Assembly (NCBI RefSeq): GCF_900142385.1
Contig: NZ_FRAQ01000001.1
Coordinates: 868,001 to 932,000, forward strand
Length of the DNA: 64,000 bases
From: Marinobacter antarcticus
GTDB taxonomy: Bacteria > Pseudomonadota > Gammaproteobacteria > Pseudomonadales > Oleiphilaceae
Reading direction: 5' to 3'
Every line of letters starts with the position of its first letter. Position 1 is the stretch's first letter. Below the pieces are notes generated by a model. It saw nothing but the letters and a program-made list of their open reading frames with translations, did no database searches and was not told the origin of the DNA. This document shows positions 43,532 to 53,745 of this stretch, piece after piece. The position numbers were made by a program, and so were the translations under genes.

Positions 43532-44590
43532 TTGATCAAACTTAAGACAGCCCTTACAAGCGTGGCACTGGCAGGCAGTATTGCAGCCGTGTCGACTCCT
43601 GCCATGGCACGCGACACCATCAGCATCGTGGGCTCTTCCACGGTTTACCCGTTCGCTACCGTGGTTGCCGAGCGTTTCGGCCGTAACACCGATTTCCAGA
43701 CGCCCAAGATTGAGTCTACCGGTTCCGGTGGCGGCCTGAAGCTGTTCTGTCAAGGTGTTGGTACTCAGCACCCGGACATCACTAACGCTTCCCGTCGTAT
43801 GAAAAAGAGCGAATTCGCTAACTGCCAGGCAAACGGCGTCAAGGAAATCACCGAAGTACGTATCGGTGCTGACGGTATCGTTATGGCAAACTCCAAGGAT
43901 GCGGAAAAGCTCGACTTGTCCCTGAAGCAAATTTTCCTGGCACTGGCCAAAGATGTACCTAACCCCGACGGTAGTAACGAGCTGGTTGCCAACCCTTACA
44001 TGAACTGGAGCGAAATCGACTCCAGCCTTCCGAATATTGAAATCAGCGTAATGGGCCCGCCCCCGACTTCAGGCACCCGTGACGCGTTCGTTGAGCTGGC
44101 GATGGAGAGCGGTTGCAAACAGTTCGACATGATCGCGCAGATGGAAGACGAGAACGAAGACAAGTTCAAGACCGTGTGTCAAAGCATGCGTGAAGACGGC
44201 CCGTTCATTGAAGCTGGCGAAAATGACAACCTGATCGTTCAGCGTCTGGCTCAGGATCCGGAAACTGTCGGTATCTTCGGCTACAGCTTCCTCATGGAAA
44301 ACAGTGGCCAGATCCAGGCGGCGACCGTGAACGGCGTCGAGCCGACTCCCGAAGCCATTTCCAGCGACAAATACCCGGTAGCCCGTTCACTGTGGTTCTA
44401 TATCAAGAAGGCGCACGTGGGTGTTGTTCCGGGTATCCAGGAATACGTCTCTGAGTTCACCAGTGAGGGTGCCTGGGGTGATAACGGTTATCTGGTCGAT
44501 GTAGGCCTGATCCCAAGCCCGCGCAACGAGCGCATGAAGATTGCCAAAGCAGCGAAAGAACTGAAGCCGATGACTGGTAACGAGTTGTAA
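43532..44590 (+). CDS. pstS: Phosphate-binding periplasmic protein
   Basis: This 352-residue protein has a signal peptide ending at about PAMA-RD and the PstS motifs IVGSSTVYPFA, ESTGSGGGLKLFC and GPPPTSGTRDAFVELA. It captures phosphate for PstCAB. It starts with TTG, preceded by GGAG at seven bases. A TTGTCAC heptamer upstream resembles half of a Pho box, but a full box could not be placed. It is the first gene of pstSCAB-phoU, with a terminator after it. Confidence 0.93.
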   Translation: MIKLKTALTSVALAGSIAAVSTPAMARDTISIVGSSTVYPFATVVAERFGRNTDFQTPKIESTGSGGGLKLFCQGVGTQHPDITNASRRMKKSEFANCQANGVKEITEVRIGADGIVMANSKDAEKLDLSLKQIFLALAKDVPNPDGSNELVANPYMNWSEIDSSLPNIEISVMGPPPTSGTRDAFVELAMESGCKQFDMIAQMEDENEDKFKTVCQSMREDGPFIEAGENDNLIVQRLAQDPETVGIFGYSFLMENSGQIQAATVNGVEPTPEAISSDKYPVARSLWFYIKKAHVGVVPGIQEYVSEFTSEGAWGDNGYLVDVGLIPSPRNERMKIAKAAKELKPMTGNEL

Positions 44591-44621
44591 GGCTCGATCA
44601 GGAGTCGTCAGGGATGACGAA

Positions 44622-44656
44622 AAAAGAACGCGGGCTTGGTGGCTCGCGTTCTTTTG
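44622..44656 (+). terminator. Intrinsic terminator between pstS and pstC
   Basis: AAAAGAACGCG pairs with CGCGTTCTTTT around a GC-rich inner loop, the right arm ending in four Ts. It sits 31 bases after pstS and 84 bases before pstC, which would lower permease expression relative to the abundant binding protein. Confidence 0.85.
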
Positions 44657-44739
44657 TTACATTGGTATGAATATTTTTGTGCGGCAAACTGGCAAAATAG
44701 ACGCCCAGCTAACTTAAAGCCATTAATACAGAGACTGAT

Positions 44740-46128
44740 ATGCAGACGGCTAATCTTCTGCCCCTGATTCTGGTTCTCGCCGTGGTTGCCTATGGCCTCG
44801 CTTATATGCGATCCCGGGCTGTGGCAGCGCCCCTTGGCGGCATCCGGAATCTCAAGGCGCTCCCTTTCTACTACGCTGCGCGTGCCGCGCTTTGGTGTGC
44901 CATCCCAGCACTGATTGTGCTGGCAGCCTGGGCCGGTTTTGAAGACAAGGTAATTCAGGGCATTGTGATCGCATCGCTGCCCCAGGATGCCTGGCCCGAG
45001 TCGGCCGGACAGGCAAGCTTGATTCTTTCACAAATCAGCAACGTGGCAGCGGGCAGCCTGAACCCTGAGTTTGTGCCGGAGCATATTGCCGGGGCGGCAT
45101 CGTTGTTGGAAGCCATGGAAGACAAGAGTGGGAACTTTAAGGCAATCCTGGTTGTGTTGATTGCAGTGTTGGGAGCAACCTTTGCCTGGACCCGCGTAGC
45201 GCCTCACATAAACGCCAGAAAAAACGTAGAAACAACACTGCGTCGAATCTTTTTTGTGTGTGCCGCGCTGGCAGTGTTGACCACCGCAGGCATCGTGTTC
45301 TCAGTATTTTTTGAAACCATACGTTTCTTCGACAGAGTGCCGATTACCGAGTTCCTGTTCGGGACCAGCTGGAGCCCGCAAACCGCTTTGCGTGCTGATC
45401 AGGTGGGTTCCGACGGCGCCTTTGGCGTTATCCCTCTGTTTACCGGCACCCTGTTGATTTCCGCCATTGCTCTGCTGGTTGCAGTGCCTGTTGGCCTATT
45501 ATCTGCCATCTACCTGTCTGAGTATGCCAGCAAGCGTATGCGCTCAACGATCAAACCGGTGCTGGAGTTGCTGGCGGGTATTCCTACCGTCGTTTACGGC
45601 TTTTTCGCGGCATTGACCGTTGCCCCGTTTATCCGTGACCTTGCCGAAATAGTGGGCCTGGAAGCCTCTTCCCAGAGTGCTCTGGCCGCCGGCCTGGTGA
45701 TGGGAATCATGATCGTGCCGTTCGTGTCATCGCTGTCAGACGATGTGATCAATGCGGTACCTCAGAGCATGCGGGACGGCTCTTTGGCTCTGGGTGCGAC
45801 GCAGTCGGAAACCATGAAAAAGGTAATTTTCCCGGCGGCACTTCCTGGCATTATTGGCGGCATTCTGTTGGCGGCGTCCCGCGCCATCGGCGAAACCATG
45901 ATTGTGGTGATGGCGGCAGGGCTGGCAGCCAACTTGACGGCGAATCCGCTGGAATCGGTAACGACAGTGACCGTTCAGATTGCAACATTGCTGGTGGGTG
46001 ATCAGGAATTTGATAGCGCCAAGACACTGTCGGCCTTTGCCCTCGGTATGTTGTTGTTTATCGTAACGCTGCTGCTCAACGTGGTCGCATTGAAAATCGT
46101 ACGTAAATATAGGGAACAGTATGACTGA
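44740..46128 (+). CDS. pstC: Phosphate ABC transporter permease subunit PstC
   Basis: This 462-residue inner-membrane permease is longer than E. coli PstC (319). The extra part is an N-terminal region with two membrane helices and a periplasmic segment (~1-180). The core permease (~200-460) contains the conserved loop SAIYLSEYASKRMRS and the family EAA-like loop ALGATQSETMKKVIFP. It overlaps pstA by eight bases. The long form is common in pseudomonads and marine gammaproteobacteria. Confidence 0.93.
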   Translation: MQTANLLPLILVLAVVAYGLAYMRSRAVAAPLGGIRNLKALPFYYAARAALWCAIPALIVLAAWAGFEDKVIQGIVIASLPQDAWPESAGQASLILSQISNVAAGSLNPEFVPEHIAGAASLLEAMEDKSGNFKAILVVLIAVLGATFAWTRVAPHINARKNVETTLRRIFFVCAALAVLTTAGIVFSVFFETIRFFDRVPITEFLFGTSWSPQTALRADQVGSDGAFGVIPLFTGTLLISAIALLVAVPVGLLSAIYLSEYASKRMRSTIKPVLELLAGIPTVVYGFFAALTVAPFIRDLAEIVGLEASSQSALAAGLVMGIMIVPFVSSLSDDVINAVPQSMRDGSLALGATQSETMKKVIFPAALPGIIGGILLAASRAIGETMIVVMAAGLAANLTANPLESVTTVTVQIATLLVGDQEFDSAKTLSAFALGMLLFIVTLLLNVVALKIVRKYREQYD

Positions 46129-47398
46129 TCAACGTTCTCAGGCAGAGATCGTCCGCAAGTCGCTGAAACGTCGGTACCGTAAGGAGCGTCGATTCCGGCT
46201 GTACGGCATTCTGGCGATTTTCATCGCCCTGGCGTCCCTGTTTACCCTGTTCGCCGATATTATCAGCAAGGGACATACCGGGTTCGTAAAGACCACCATC
46301 ACCCTGGACGTGAACCTCGATTCCGCAATGATGTACCTTGATGATCCAACCGATGCGGACCAACTGTCCATGGCGGATTTCACCGCGCCGATTATCGCCG
46401 CATTGCAGGAGCATGTTCCTGAGGCGCGCAGCGCGGGTGAGAGGCGTGAGCTGGGCCGTTTTCTGGGCACTTTTGCAGCCAGTGAAGTCCGCGATTTACT
46501 GACAAAAAATCCGGATCTTCTGGACACCACCCAAACTATAGAGTTTCCGGCCCATGATCGGGTCTCGGTATACGTCAAGCATGCAGACAATCCGCGTTAC
46601 AGCATCAAACTTTCCGAACAGCAGCAACGCTGGGTGGATGAGCTGTTGGAAAAAGGGATTATCGATACCAGCTTCAACGACGTGCTGTTCAGTCGAGGTG
46701 ACTCCAGGGAGCCTGCCAACGCCGGTGTCCTGGGTGCGATAGTCGGTTCTTTGTTGGCCATGCTGGTCACGTTGGGCATCTCGTTTCCAGTGGGTATTGC
46801 GGCGGCAGTCTACCTCGAAGAATTCGCGCCACGGAACAAACTTACCGATTTTATCGAAGTGAATATCAATAATCTGGCTGCGGTACCGTCCATCATTTTT
46901 GGTCTGCTGGGTCTGGCGGTATTCATAAACCTGTTCGGTATGCCCCGGTCGGTTCCGGTGGTAGGCGGCATGGTGTTGGCACTGATGACCCTGCCAACGA
47001 TCATCATTTCCAGCCGTGCGGCCATCAAGAGCGTGCCGCCCTCGGTTCGGGAGGCTGCGGAAGGTGTCGGGGCCTCCAAGATGCAGGTGGTGCTCCACCA
47101 CGTGATACCTCTGGCGATGCCCGGAATGCTGACAGGTTCTATCATAGGTATGGCTCAAGCTCTGGGGGAGACAGCCCCGCTGCTGCTGATTGGCATGGTG
47201 GCCTTTATCGTGGACGTGCCCGGCGGCTTTTTCGATTCGGCCACTGTGCTTCCAGTACAGATTTACCTATGGGCAAGTAGCTCCGAGCAGGGTTTTGTAG
47301 AGCTGGCATCTGCCGCCATCATGGTGCTGCTTGCCTTCATGATCAGTATGAACGCACTTGCGATCTGGCTGCGTAAACGGCTTGAGCGTAGCTGGTAA
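46121..47398 (+). CDS. pstA: Phosphate ABC transporter permease subunit PstA
   Basis: This 425-residue permease has an N-terminal membrane helix and a ~160-residue periplasmic insert before the permease core, again longer than E. coli PstA (296). The core shows [12 protein letters not shown], and [21 protein letters not shown] is the loop that contacts PstB. It is translationally coupled to pstC through the overlapping ATGACTGA. Confidence 0.93.
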   Translation: MTDQRSQAEIVRKSLKRRYRKERRFRLYGILAIFIALASLFTLFADIISKGHTGFVKTTITLDVNLDSAMMYLDDPTDADQLSMADFTAPIIAALQEHVPEARSAGERRELGRFLGTFAASEVRDLLTKNPDLLDTTQTIEFPAHDRVSVYVKHADNPRYSIKLSEQQQRWVDELLEKGIIDTSFNDVLFSRGDSREPANAGVLGAIVGSLLAMLVTLGISFPVGIAAAVYLEEFAPRNKLTDFIEVNINNLAAVPSIIFGLLGLAVFINLFGMPRSVPVVGGMVLALMTLPTIIISSRAAIKSVPPSVREAAEGVGASKMQVVLHHVIPLAMPGMLTGSIIGMAQALGETAPLLLIGMVAFIVDVPGGFFDSATVLPVQIYLWASSSEQGFVELASAAIMVLLAFMISMNALAIWLRKRLERSW

Positions 47399-47408
47399 GG
47401 AGAATGAT

Positions 47409-48299
47409 ATGAACACGATGAATCCGAGTATTTCCGCAGAAGCCGACATTAGAAACCAGGGGACAGAGATTTCTGTGCCTGAAGACAAGCCTGAAGATAC
47501 CGTGATTGAAGAAGGCAAAACGGTAGGAAAGCCATTTGCCGACGATCCTAAATTCAAGCTTCGTAATGTGGAGGTTTCCTACGGCGCGGCCCGGGCAATC
47601 AAGAATATCAGCCTGGATATTGGCCGAAATGAGGTCATTGCCTTCATCGGTCCTTCTGGTTGCGGTAAATCTACCTTTTTGCGATGCCTGAACCGGATGA
47701 ATGACAGCATTGAAATTTGTCGGGTTAAAGGCTCGCTTGAACTGGATGATCAGAACATCTATGACTCAAAGCGGGACGTGGTTGAACTGAGGGCCAGGGT
47801 AGGAATGGTGTTCCAGAAGCCGAACCCCTTCCCGAAGTCGATCTACGACAATGTGGCCTATGGGCCCCGAATTCACGGGCTGGCAAATCGAAAGTCCGAG
47901 CTTGACGACATTGTCGAAAACAGTCTTCGCAAGGCTGGCTTGTGGAATGAGGCCAAAGACCGTCTGGACGCCACGGCAACGGGCATGTCTGGCGGCCAGC
48001 AGCAGCGCCTGTGCATTGCCCGCGCCATTGCCGTCAGCCCGGAAGTGATCCTGATGGACGAGCCATGTTCGGCCCTTGATCCGATTGCAACTGCACGGGT
48101 GGAAGAACTGATAGCCGAGATGTCCGAAAGCTATACCATCGTCATTGTGACTCACTCCATGCAGCAGGCGGCTCGGGTGTCTCATCGCACTGCATATTTC
48201 CACCTGGGCCACCTGGTTGAAGTGAACGAAACTGACAAGGTGTTCACCTCACCTGAGCACCAGCTCACCGAATCCTACATCACCGGGCGTTTTGGTTAA
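47409..48299 (+). CDS. pstB: Phosphate ABC transporter ATP-binding protein PstB
   Basis: This 296-residue ATPase has Walker [12 protein letters not shown], signature [14 protein letters not shown] and Walker [13 protein letters not shown], with the H-loop in [10 protein letters not shown]. It has an N-terminal extension of about 40 acidic residues not present in E. coli PstB. GGAGA lies before the ATG at 47409. It powers phosphate import with PstC and PstA. Confidence 0.96.
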   Translation: MNTMNPSISAEADIRNQGTEISVPEDKPEDTVIEEGKTVGKPFADDPKFKLRNVEVSYGAARAIKNISLDIGRNEVIAFIGPSGCGKSTFLRCLNRMNDSIEICRVKGSLELDDQNIYDSKRDVVELRARVGMVFQKPNPFPKSIYDNVAYGPRIHGLANRKSELDDIVENSLRKAGLWNEAKDRLDATATGMSGGQQQRLCIARAIAVSPEVILMDEPCSALDPIATARVEELIAEMSESYTIVIVTHSMQQAARVSHRTAYFHLGHLVEVNETDKVFTSPEHQLTESYITGRFG

Positions 48300-48332
48300 T
48301 CCCGGTACGGTTGAACATTGGAGGATATAGCT

Positions 48333-49055
48333 ATGCCAGATAAAAAGGACGATGTTTACGGCGATCATATTTCGAACAAGTTCAATGACGAACTGATGGC
48401 CCTGAAAACCCGTTTCCTGAAAATGGGTGGTTTGGTGGAAACCCAGATCGACAGCGCCGTTAAAGCTCTGGTTGATGGTAATGGCTATTTGGCGGAAGAA
48501 ATACGGGCCAAAGATAAGCTGGTGGACAGGATGGAGATGGATGTTGATGAAGAAGCCATGCTCATCATCGCCCGTCGTCAGCCGACCGCCCGTGATTTGA
48601 GGCTGGTGATTTCGGTGATCCGAATGGTTGCAGACCTGGAGCGGGTGGGCGACGAGGCCAAGAAAATCGCTAAGTTTGCGATCAAACTCAGCGAGGAAGG
48701 TCAGTCGCCCCAGGGCTATGTGGAGGTGCGCCATATTGGCGCCCATGTAATGGGAATGCTCCACGACTCATTGGATGCGTTTGCCAGGCTGGATTCCGAA
48801 CAGGCTCTGCGGGTAATGAAGGAAGACAAACGGGTGGATGAGGAATACCAAGGCGCAGCCCGAACTCTGCTGACCTTCATGATGGAAGATGCCCGCAATA
48901 TTTCACGCTGTATGTCGGTGATGTGGGTTCTGCGGGCACTGGAGCGGGTGGGAGATCACGCCTGCAACATTGCCGAGAACGTGATCTTCATGGTCAAGGG
49001 TGAAGATGTCCGCCACACACCCATGGAAGAAGCCGAGCGGGTTGTGGGGCGTTAA
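48333..49055 (+). CDS. phoU: Phosphate signalling regulator PhoU
   Basis: This 240-residue all-helical protein consists of two PhoU domains, each with the E(D)xxVDxxE-like metal motif (KDKLVDRMEMDVDEEA; MKEDKRVDEEYQ) and the paired RVGDEAKKIAKF and RVGDHACNIAEN helices. It links Pst transport to the PhoR/PhoB kinase system and limits phosphate uptake. No phoB/phoR lies in the window. The ATG at 48333 has GGAGG upstream. Confidence 0.95.
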   Translation: MPDKKDDVYGDHISNKFNDELMALKTRFLKMGGLVETQIDSAVKALVDGNGYLAEEIRAKDKLVDRMEMDVDEEAMLIIARRQPTARDLRLVISVIRMVADLERVGDEAKKIAKFAIKLSEEGQSPQGYVEVRHIGAHVMGMLHDSLDAFARLDSEQALRVMKEDKRVDEEYQGAARTLLTFMMEDARNISRCMSVMWVLRALERVGDHACNIAENVIFMVKGEDVRHTPMEEAERVVGR

Positions 49056-49057
49056 GC

Positions 49058-49423
49058 TCAGGCCTGCTTCATTTTGTCGGTATAAGGAGGCCAGCCGAGG
49101 GGCTTTCCTGCCAGCAGGTGAAGGTGAATGTGGAACACGGTCTGGCCGGAGTTTTCACCACAGTTCATCACGGTGCGATAGCCGTCTTCGGCAAAGCCCA
49201 TTTCTTTAGCGAGCTTGGCGGCTACCCAGTAAAGGTGGCCAACCAGTTCACGATCCCCTTCTACCATGTCATTGATGGTGGCGATTGCTCTTTTCGGAAT
49301 GACCAGCAGATGCACCGGTGCCTGGGGATTGATATCGCGAAAGGCCAAGCTGATGTCGTCTTCATAGACGATATCCGCCGGTATTTCGCGGTTTATGATT
49401 TTAGTGAAAATGGTCTCGGACAT
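49058..49423 (-). CDS. HIT-family nucleotide hydrolase (HinT-like)
   Basis: This 121-residue protein has the histidine triad HIHLHLLAG and FTKIINREIPADIVYEDD, typical of HinT purine nucleoside phosphoramidases. It starts 38 bases from the UbiH gene stop and is probably co-transcribed with it. It converges with phoU. The active-site histidine pattern H-x-H-x-H is complete. Confidence 0.92.
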   Translation of the reverse strand: MSETIFTKIINREIPADIVYEDDISLAFRDINPQAPVHLLVIPKRAIATINDMVEGDRELVGHLYWVAAKLAKEMGFAEDGYRTVMNCGENSGQTVFHIHLHLLAGKPLGWPPYTDKMKQA

Positions 49424-49461
49424 ATTGGCTCCCTTTTATTGTCACATGGTTGTTCAGATAT

Positions 49462-50757
49462 TTAAGGCTGGTTCAGGCCTGGCAGGCTGGACGCAAGTTG
49501 CCTGATGACCGCCGGTAGTTCGTCGTCGATGCCCATGGCATAGCGGGCCACCCGGTTACGGGCAAAGGGCAGGGCGCGGACGGTTCCCAGGCCGAGGTTC
49601 CGGAGTAGATGGAACGGCGGAAACCGGTTGCTGAACAGGTGATAGAACGCGTCCATGGCAAACATCATGCGTCGGTTTGCCGGGCGCCGTTGCTGCTCGT
49701 AGCTGGCCAGTCGCGAGGGCTTGGCCAGATCTTCACCCGCTCGTCGGGCTTCCTTCAGAACGCTTTGCAGGCATTGGGCATCCTGAAAGCCGAGATTAAC
49801 ACCCTGGCCTGCCAAGGGGTTAATGGTGTGGGCGGCGTCCCCGGTGAGCACAATGCGACCGGCAAAGTATTGCTTGGCATGCTGGCGGGCGATAGGAAAG
49901 CTGGCGCGATCCTCGATATGGGTAAGATGCGGCAGCTCTGCCGGAAAGCCAAGCTGTATTTCCGCCATCAGTGCGTCATTGCTCAGGCTTTTAAGGCGGG
50001 CGATCTCCTCCGGTGAGTCGTACCACACCAATGAAGCGCGGCTCTCGCCCGGGTAATCAGCGCCTGCACTGTATAGCGGCAGGAAAGCTCTCGGGCCAGA
50101 AGGATAAAAGCCCTGCCAGGTGATGTCTTCTATCGGGCCCTGATAGCGCACTGAAATTACCATGGCCTGCTGACCGTACTGATTCCTCGTAACGCCTATT
50201 CCTGCCATGTCTCGTACCCGGGACTGTGCACCGTCGGCGCCAATAACCAGTGCGGTGGTCAGTTGCTGGCCATCCTCCAGAGTAACCGTAGCCAGTTCAG
50301 CTGTTTGGGCAATGCTGGATATGCCATTGCCGGCCAATATGGTGACCGAGGGTTCGGCTTCAGCGGCATGCCAGAGGCCTTGCTGGGTCACCGAGTTTTC
50401 AACGATATGGCCAAGGTGCGAGGTATTCAGTCCGGCGGCGTTGAACTCCACCTTGTTTGATGCGCGGGGTAGCAGGTCGCTCAGAGGGTGCCGTGTTTCA
50501 TCCCAAACCGCGAGCCGGCGATAGGGCGTTACGCGCATGCCGAGGATGTGATCCCAGGCACCCAGGCTTCGCAGGTAGCGCTCACTGCCTGCACTCAGGG
50601 CAGACACGCGTATGTCGGGAGCTGCCTCCGGGTCGAACGTCGGGGCCGGGGCGCGATCAACCATCGCTACACTGAAGCCTTCCCGCCCGAGACCGGTGGC
50701 GAGGGCGGCGCCGACCATGCCGGCGCCAACAATCACAATATCAAAAGCTTGGGTCAT
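49462..50757 (-). CDS. UbiH/UbiF/VisC-family FAD-dependent hydroxylase
   Basis: This 431-residue flavin monooxygenase has FAD-binding IVIVGAGMVGAALATGL, the DG motif IGADGAQSRVRDMAGI, and GDAAHTINPLAGQGVNLGFQDA, typical of ubiquinone ring hydroxylases (UbiH, UbiF, UbiI). The exact ring position cannot be told from sequence alone. The ATG at 50757 begins the FAD fold directly. It is upstream of the HinT gene on the same strand. Confidence 0.92.
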   Translation of the reverse strand: MTQAFDIVIVGAGMVGAALATGLGREGFSVAMVDRAPAPTFDPEAAPDIRVSALSAGSERYLRSLGAWDHILGMRVTPYRRLAVWDETRHPLSDLLPRASNKVEFNAAGLNTSHLGHIVENSVTQQGLWHAAEAEPSVTILAGNGISSIAQTAELATVTLEDGQQLTTALVIGADGAQSRVRDMAGIGVTRNQYGQQAMVISVRYQGPIEDITWQGFYPSGPRAFLPLYSAGADYPGESRASLVWYDSPEEIARLKSLSNDALMAEIQLGFPAELPHLTHIEDRASFPIARQHAKQYFAGRIVLTGDAAHTINPLAGQGVNLGFQDAQCLQSVLKEARRAGEDLAKPSRLASYEQQRRPANRRMMFAMDAFYHLFSNRFPPFHLLRNLGLGTVRALPFARNRVARYAMGIDDELPAVIRQLASSLPGLNQP

Positions 50758-50842
50758 ATCGGATTCCTGTCTGATGCCCACAGTTTACGCGATGGCAAAG
50801 ATCAGACAAGCGACCGGGATCAAGCCGGTTGTAAAAGCACCA

Positions 50843-51397
50843 TCAGACAGCCATGCCGGACACCCGCTGCTTTGATTCCTCACCATGCGGATGGCGTGCT
50901 TTCACTAGCCAGGCAGGCTTCCGGGCTCCAGGCTTGATGAAGCCCTGGTTGAGCACCATTGGTTGAACCAGGTTCAGGAAATCCCGGGTTTTCATGTGCA
51001 GGGTTTCGGTATGGCTTCCAGCAGCAAAGGCAAGTTCGGGCTGCGCTGTCAGCGGTTCTGCGCAGTAGACAGTCATACCGAACAGGTTGCCGAAGGGCGG
51101 CATGGCGCCGACTTCGCAGTCTGGGAAGCGATCCTGAAACGCCTGCTCGTCGGCAAGATCGACGAAATCCGTGTCGAGGATGCGGGAAAGGCTGTCCCAG
51201 CGAACACGCCAGGTTGCCGGCATGACCAGCATTGCCATTTTTCCATCCAGTTCGATAATCACGGTTTTAACGACCTTGTCACCCGCAATTTTCACGTGAT
51301 GAGCAAGCTCCTGAGCGGTGAACGCGGGAGGGTGAGTGAGGCACATGTATTCAACATCTGCCTCCGCAAGAAACTCTTTAAGCTGCTGTATCGGCAC
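50843..51397 (-). CDS. YbaK/EbsC-type aminoacyl-tRNA deacylase
   Basis: This 184-residue protein has a YbaK domain with AGDKVVKTVIIELDGKMAMLVMPA, the catalytic-type lysine region and GAMPPFGNLFGM. Such proteins hydrolyse mischarged tRNAs (for example Cys-tRNA-Pro or Ala-tRNA-Pro). The C-terminus has a ~50-residue extra tail rich in basic and polar residues (KTRDFLNLVQ onward). The substrate is unknown. Confidence 0.85.
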   Translation of the reverse strand: MPIQQLKEFLAEADVEYMCLTHPPAFTAQELAHHVKIAGDKVVKTVIIELDGKMAMLVMPATWRVRWDSLSRILDTDFVDLADEQAFQDRFPDCEVGAMPPFGNLFGMTVYCAEPLTAQPELAFAAGSHTETLHMKTRDFLNLVQPMVLNQGFIKPGARKPAWLVKARHPHGEESKQRVSGMAV

Positions 51398-51569
51398 AGT
51401 GACAGCCTCCTACCAGCAATGACAGCAATCCGGAGCGGTTGATTGAGTGCTTGTCCTGCTCCGGCGACGGCTTGGCGGGGCCGTTCAGTCCCGCCATTAT
51501 TGGTCAGCTTAGCTGAGGTTGTGCAGTTTGCGAGTAACTGGTTGTATCTGTGCAATACGGATTGCTACT

Positions 51570-52403
51570 TCACTCGGTTTTGTACATGTGTACGTCGCGC
51601 TGGGGAAAGGGAATGGAGATACCTTCCGCATCAAACGCTTTTTTCACGCGCTCTTGCATATCCCAGTTGAATGGCCACAGGTCCCCGGCCTTGGTCCAGG
51701 CACGCACGGTCAGGTTTACCGAGCTATCGCCCAGACTACCAACAACCACGAGAGGGGCCGGATCTTTCATGGCGCGCTCGTCTTCAGAGATCAGTCGCAG
51801 CACGATGGCTTTGGCTTTGTCGATATCATCGCTGTAGCCGATGCCAAAGGACATATCGCAGCGGCGCGTATCATAGACGCTCATGTTGGTCAGGCTGGAG
51901 TTGGACAGCTGACCGTTAGGGATCACCACGCGGCGGTTATCGAAGGTGTCGACAATCGTGTAGAGAATGCTGATTTCACGCACCGAACCGAGGAATCCCT
52001 GTGCTTCGATAACATCACCCACCTTGAACGGCTTGAAAAGCAGAATCAGTACGCCGCCCGCAAAGTTCCCCAGGCTGCCCTGTAATGCCAAGCCTACAGC
52101 AAGACCTGCAGCACCAATAATGGCAATAAAGGACGTGGTGGCAATACCGACCATGGAAGCGACAGAGATGAGCAGAAGAATCTTGAGAATGGCACTGAAA
52201 AGTCCACATAAAAATGTGTTCAGGGTGGGGTCTTTTTTGCCAAGCTTTGAGTCCAGCACTCTCACAAAGCGATTGATCAGCCACATACCGATAATCAGCG
52301 TGATGATGGCCAGCAACACTTTCGGGGCATAGGTCATGACCAGCGCAATGGCCTGGTCCACGTATTCAGAGGCGCGCCCGTCAGCGCCAAGCAGATCTTC
52401 CAT
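51570..52403 (-). CDS. Small-conductance mechanosensitive channel (MscS family)
   Basis: This 277-residue protein has three hydrophobic helices. The third is the pore helix, GAAGLAVGLALQGSLGNFAGG, with the glycine/alanine packing seen in MscS. The cytoplasmic beta domain FKPFKVGDVIEAQGFLGSVREI follows, then the alpha/beta end. It opens on membrane tension to release solutes during hypo-osmotic shock, an important trait in marine life. It is a minimal MscS of usual length (E. coli 286). Confidence 0.95.
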   Translation of the reverse strand: MEDLLGADGRASEYVDQAIALVMTYAPKVLLAIITLIIGMWLINRFVRVLDSKLGKKDPTLNTFLCGLFSAILKILLLISVASMVGIATTSFIAIIGAAGLAVGLALQGSLGNFAGGVLILLFKPFKVGDVIEAQGFLGSVREISILYTIVDTFDNRRVVIPNGQLSNSSLTNMSVYDTRRCDMSFGIGYSDDIDKAKAIVLRLISEDERAMKDPAPLVVVGSLGDSSVNLTVRAWTKAGDLWPFNWDMQERVKKAFDAEGISIPFPQRDVHMYKTE

Positions 52404-52535
52404 AAGAGATTCCTTGTTGATTCCTGTTTATTATAGTTTACGCCATCAGTATAACGTGGCCGGATGTGTTCAAGGTTGTATATAGCAGACAAAATGATCG
52501 GGGTAAATCAGAGCCGCTATTTGAACGCTTATTCG

Positions 52536-53639
52536 CTACGCAGTGGCATTGTCACTGGCCCACCCGACAACGGCATCCGGGCCTCCACGGACAAGTATCC
52601 GCCCCTGTTTCCGGCCGAGCTGATAGTCGTACATAGGGTCGTAATAGTCTTGAAGCAGAGGCTGAATCCAGGCGTCGTGACCGTGAACATCTCCGCTGCT
52701 TTCCTGTTGCGCCAGCGCCTGTTCCATGAAACTGCGCAGCTTGCCGTGGCGTTCACCGCCCAGGCGCTTGCTTATGCGGTCGAGGGCGCCAAGAAGGTAG
52801 TCGCGGAAGTTCAGCCAGCCGGCTTCTTCACCATCACGACTCATATAATCAGCGGACATGTTTTCCACATAGTCTTCCCGGATGATGCGAGTGCGGTCCT
52901 CTAACGTTTGCTCAAGAATAAGCAGTGGCGCATGAGCTATCCTTTCTTGCAGGGCATCCGGCATGGCGCAGCGACCAACCAGACGGCTTTCATCTTCCAG
53001 ATAAACCGGCCCATCATTCAAGTGGTGGGCCTTCAACATGGCAACAGCCAAGCGGTTTTCGAAATCTATCTGTGAAGGTTGAGGTGTTACCTGGCGTCCG
53101 AAGCTCGAGCCCCGGTGATTGGCCAGACCTTCCAGATCCACCGGGTTCGGAAGATGCTGCAGTACACGGGTTTTGCCGGTTCCTGTGCGCCCGCTGATTA
53201 TGCGGAAATCACCGGACTCAATGAGGTTGTCGAGACTGTCGATAAGAAACCGGCGCAGAGCTTTGTAGCCGTCTTTGACGAGAGGGTAATCAATGCCCGC
53301 CTCCTGGATCCACTGCTGGGTGAGCCTGGATCGTAAACCACCACGGAAGCAAAACAGATAGCCCTCCGGATGGCGCGCTATAAACCGCTTCCAGGCTTCA
53401 ATGCGCTGGGCTTTGATATCGCCGGAAACCAGTTGGTGGCCGAGCCGGATTGCCTCATCCTGACCTTTTTCCTTGTAACAGATGCCTACCCGGTGCCGTT
53501 CATCGTCGTTCATCAGAGGCGCGTTCTCAGCGCCCGGGAAGCTGCCTCTGGCGAATTCCACGGGTGCCCGTACATCCATCAACGGGGTGTCGTTCAGGAA
53601 CAGGGAAAGGTAGTTGTCGGTATCGGGTCTGCTTGCCAT
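52536..53639 (-). CDS. mnmH: tRNA 2-selenouridine synthase
   Basis: From the ATG at 53639 this is 367 residues, the family length. The N-terminal rhodanese domain has DVRAPVEFARG and the catalytic-type cysteine in GICYKEKGQDEA. FRGGLRSRLTQQW follows, and a P-loop domain has GRTGTGKTRVL. The enzyme replaces sulfur in 2-thiouridine with selenium at the wobble base, via a geranylated step. The open frame extends through the Csr-type RNA to 53855, but that part is not coding. The gene lies directly downstream of this RNA and its terminator. Confidence 0.94.
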   Translation of the reverse strand: MASRPDTDNYLSLFLNDTPLMDVRAPVEFARGSFPGAENAPLMNDDERHRVGICYKEKGQDEAIRLGHQLVSGDIKAQRIEAWKRFIARHPEGYLFCFRGGLRSRLTQQWIQEAGIDYPLVKDGYKALRRFLIDSLDNLIESGDFRIISGRTGTGKTRVLQHLPNPVDLEGLANHRGSSFGRQVTPQPSQIDFENRLAVAMLKAHHLNDGPVYLEDESRLVGRCAMPDALQERIAHAPLLILEQTLEDRTRIIREDYVENMSADYMSRDGEEAGWLNFRDYLLGALDRISKRLGGERHGKLRSFMEQALAQQESSGDVHGHDAWIQPLLQDYYDPMYDYQLGRKQGRILVRGGPDAVVGWASDNATA

Positions 53640-53745
53640 TTGAGGGCTCAATCGCTTGCCAAAGTGTGGCGGCAGTATAACGGATGTGAGCTTTTCCTGC
53701 TTTCTGGTCGCGGTGTTCTGAAGGGGCTGCCCAGAGGCCCGACAC

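Noticed and set aside
51398..51569. Possible small gene or RNA between the YbaK-type gene and mscS
   Set aside because: A long CCGGAGC/GCTCCGG dyad with a 21-base loop is present, but nothing else supports a transcript or frame.
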